DNA of 64,000 nt from the NCBI RefSeq assembly GCF_008831045.1, contig NZ_WAJS01000002.1, positions 106,095 through 170,094 of the forward strand. Direction: 5' to 3'. Below the pieces are notes generated by a model. The model saw nothing but the letters and a program-made list of their open reading frames with translations. It had not been told where the DNA came from and did not search any database. The position numbers and the translations under genes are program-made. This document shows positions 63,016-64,000 of the stretch, one piece after another (positions within the stretch are counted from its first letter, which is position 1; the number at the start of each line of letters is the position of its first letter). This DNA is from Adlercreutzia muris (GTDB lineage Bacteria > Actinomycetota > Coriobacteriia > Coriobacteriales > Eggerthellaceae).

Positions 63016-63653
63016 TACTCGCCCCCGTTCTCGGCGGGCGTGCCGGTGTCTTCCGCTTCGGCCTTGCGCTCTAGCAGCCCGTCAGTTTTGACGGCATCGA
63101 AGAACGTTTCATAGTCAGGCAGACCCGTGAAGCTGTCATAGCCGCTCGTGCGGTCATCGGCTGTGCCGCCGGGGGGAACAACGGGCTTCCACGTAAAGGG
63201 ATAGTCAAGCTGCGTGATCTCCGGCGTGTCGCTGTTGGTGGTGATGGTCTGCGACGGCTTGGCAAGCTGGCACATCAGCAGACAGCGGCGGCGGCCTGTG
63301 ACGCGTCCGGGCTGCTCGCACATGAAAGCGAACTTCTTTGGCTTCTTGTTGGCTTTCAGGTTGGTGCGTCCGTCTGCCGTGATCTCGTAGCCCACCAGAT
63401 CAGCGATAAGCTGCCGAAGTTCCGGGGTGCCCTCGGTATCGTAGAAACTCATGGTGCCGCTGCCGCCGTTGTCTTGCTGCTCTTCCAACCAAACTTCGTT
63501 GTCCGCGTGGCTGGTGCCCGTCTCAACGCTCGGCTCCATGCCGATTTCAACGGTACCGGCAACATGCACCGGCTTTTCGTAGGTAAGCTTGTCTTCGTCA
63601 AGGACGATCGCGAAATGAGAATTGCGAACGCCGAAAAAACCATTGCGTGCCAT
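63015..63653 (-). CDS. Major tail protein
   Basis: The start is the ATG at 63653 (MARNGFFGVRNSHFAIVLDED; an in-frame TTG at 63659 was rejected), with AGGAG upstream; this gives 212 residues. The layout (VRNSHFAIVLDE, YEKPVHVAGTVEIGMEPSV, GTMSFYDTEGTPELRQLIADLVGYE, RRCLLMCQLAKPSQTITTNSDTPEITQLDYPFTWKPV) matches the phi13/TP901-1-type major tail-tube proteins. It forms the tail tube. The C-terminus is acidic. Confidence 0.85.
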   Translation of the reverse strand: MARNGFFGVRNSHFAIVLDEDKLTYEKPVHVAGTVEIGMEPSVETGTSHADNEVWLEEQQDNGGSGTMSFYDTEGTPELRQLIADLVGYEITADGRTNLKANKKPKKFAFMCEQPGRVTGRRRCLLMCQLAKPSQTITTNSDTPEITQLDYPFTWKPVVPPGGTADDRTSGYDSFTGLPDYETFFDAVKTDGLLERKAEAEDTGTPAENGGE

Positions 63654-63668
63654 TTTCAAGGCTCCTAT

Positions 63669-63905
63669 CTACTCGGTTACGTTGACGGTGAACGACGCTT
63701 CAATGAGCCGTTCGCCGTCTAGGTGTGTTATTGCTTTCTCGAATGCGCAGCCGGACGCGTCCAGCGCGTCGGCAATCTTGCTTTCAAGGTCATATGAGCG
63801 CTGCGCGGTGTAAAGCAAGATTTCGTAGGGCATCCAACGCGCCCAAGCGGCATTGTCGGCATAGGCCGTTTCGGGGTTAAGGCTCAAAAAGTGTGCTCTT
63901 AGCAT
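63669..63905 (-). CDS. Putative tail terminator / tail completion protein
   Basis: Residue count 78. The ATG lies 3 bp after the stop of the preceding gene. The patterns WMPYEILLYTAQRSYDLESKIADALDASGCAFEKAITHLDGERLIEASFTVNV (read in outline) resemble the short proteins found just before the major tail protein in Gram-positive siphoviruses. These are usually called tail terminator, tail completion or minor capsid proteins. It is shorter than most, so the assignment rests mainly on position. Confidence 0.6.
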   Translation of the reverse strand: MLRAHFLSLNPETAYADNAAWARWMPYEILLYTAQRSYDLESKIADALDASGCAFEKAITHLDGERLIEASFTVNVTE

Positions 63906-63908
63906 TAT

Positions 63909-64000
63909 TCACTGTCTGTACCGGGTTGGCATGTGGAACTCGTTCCAGTCGATGCCGGACCCGTACTCCTCGGGAGCCCCGTCATCCCGCCCGCGCTTGC
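63909..64000 (-). CDS. C-terminal end of an upstream phage gene (partial)
   Basis: The frame enters from the right edge and ends at TGA 63909-63911; the visible end reads KRGRDDGAPEEYGSGIDWNE-FHMPTRYRQ. It is three bases from the next start, so it belongs to the same operon. In this gene order a head-tail connector or HK97-gp10-like protein would be expected, but too little is visible to decide. Confidence 0.6.
   Translation of the reverse strand, partial: KRGRDDGAPEEYGSGIDWNEFHMPTRYRQ

Larger units (their letters stand above)
49722..64000 (-). mobile_element. Siphovirus-type prophage, late tail-DGR-lysis region (right side beyond window)
   Basis: Seventeen consecutive minus-strand genes follow canonical siphovirus order: tail completion, major tail protein, chaperones, tape measure, distal tail, tail-associated protein, baseplate/fibre, DGR, lysis. 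Several pairs overlap by 1-20 bases. Base composition drops relative to the flanking genes, and Asn/Lys codons rise. Capsid, terminase, integrase and repressor genes are not in the window. The left end is placed at the tRNA/tmRNA-like 3' end near 49731-49740 and is tentative. Confidence 0.9.

Overview
The window is GC-rich, with strong AAGGAGG-type ribosome binding sites and many GC-ending codons. It encodes an LPXTG-anchored surface giant, Ala/Asp/Glu-rich lipoproteins and an actinobacterial-style EF-G paralogue. Together these suggest a Gram-positive, high-GC gut actinobacterium, probably class Coriobacteriia (Eggerthellaceae-like). The taxonomy is inferred from gene content only.

Positions 1-9.6 kb are a chromosomal or accessory stretch. 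It holds a lipoprotein cut by the window edge, a decayed copy of an EF-G-like 3' end, a DUF3800 gene behind a compact leader RNA with its own promoter and terminator, the intact EF-G-like GTPase, a DUF559/Vsr-like putative nuclease, and a repeat-rich gene-free stretch (5.9-7.0 kb). These are followed by an MTA/SAH-deaminase-type amidohydrolase that probably shares a transcript with an upstream Ala-rich membrane protein.

Positions 9.7-47.6 kb are one uninterrupted minus-strand gene of about 12,612 codons. It encodes a secreted, sortase-anchored surface protein (signal peptide, roughly ten SdrD_B-like modules toward the C-terminus, LPQTG, membrane anchor). It has a near-consensus promoter and a C9/G9 tract in its 5' leader. 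Immediately upstream and co-oriented lies a PrsA/PpiC-type foldase lipoprotein.

From about 49.7 kb to the right edge is the late region of a siphovirus-type prophage, all on the minus strand. In transcription order it runs: tail completion, major tail protein, tail assembly chaperones (with a candidate programmed frameshift), tape measure, distal tail, tail-associated protein, Ala-rich baseplate/fibre protein, then a complete diversity-generating retroelement (DGR): variable C-type-lectin-like tail protein with VR, downstream hairpin, Avd, TR and reverse transcriptase. A carbohydrate-binding-like protein and the lysis cassette follow (membrane protein, phi-LC3-type holin, membrane-anchored C39-like peptidase, GH25-CW_7-LysM endolysin). 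Every TR/VR mismatch falls on a template adenine, which is the DGR signature. A tRNA/tmRNA-like 3' end followed by a terminator may mark the prophage-chromosome junction. Head, packaging, integrase and repressor genes would lie beyond the window.
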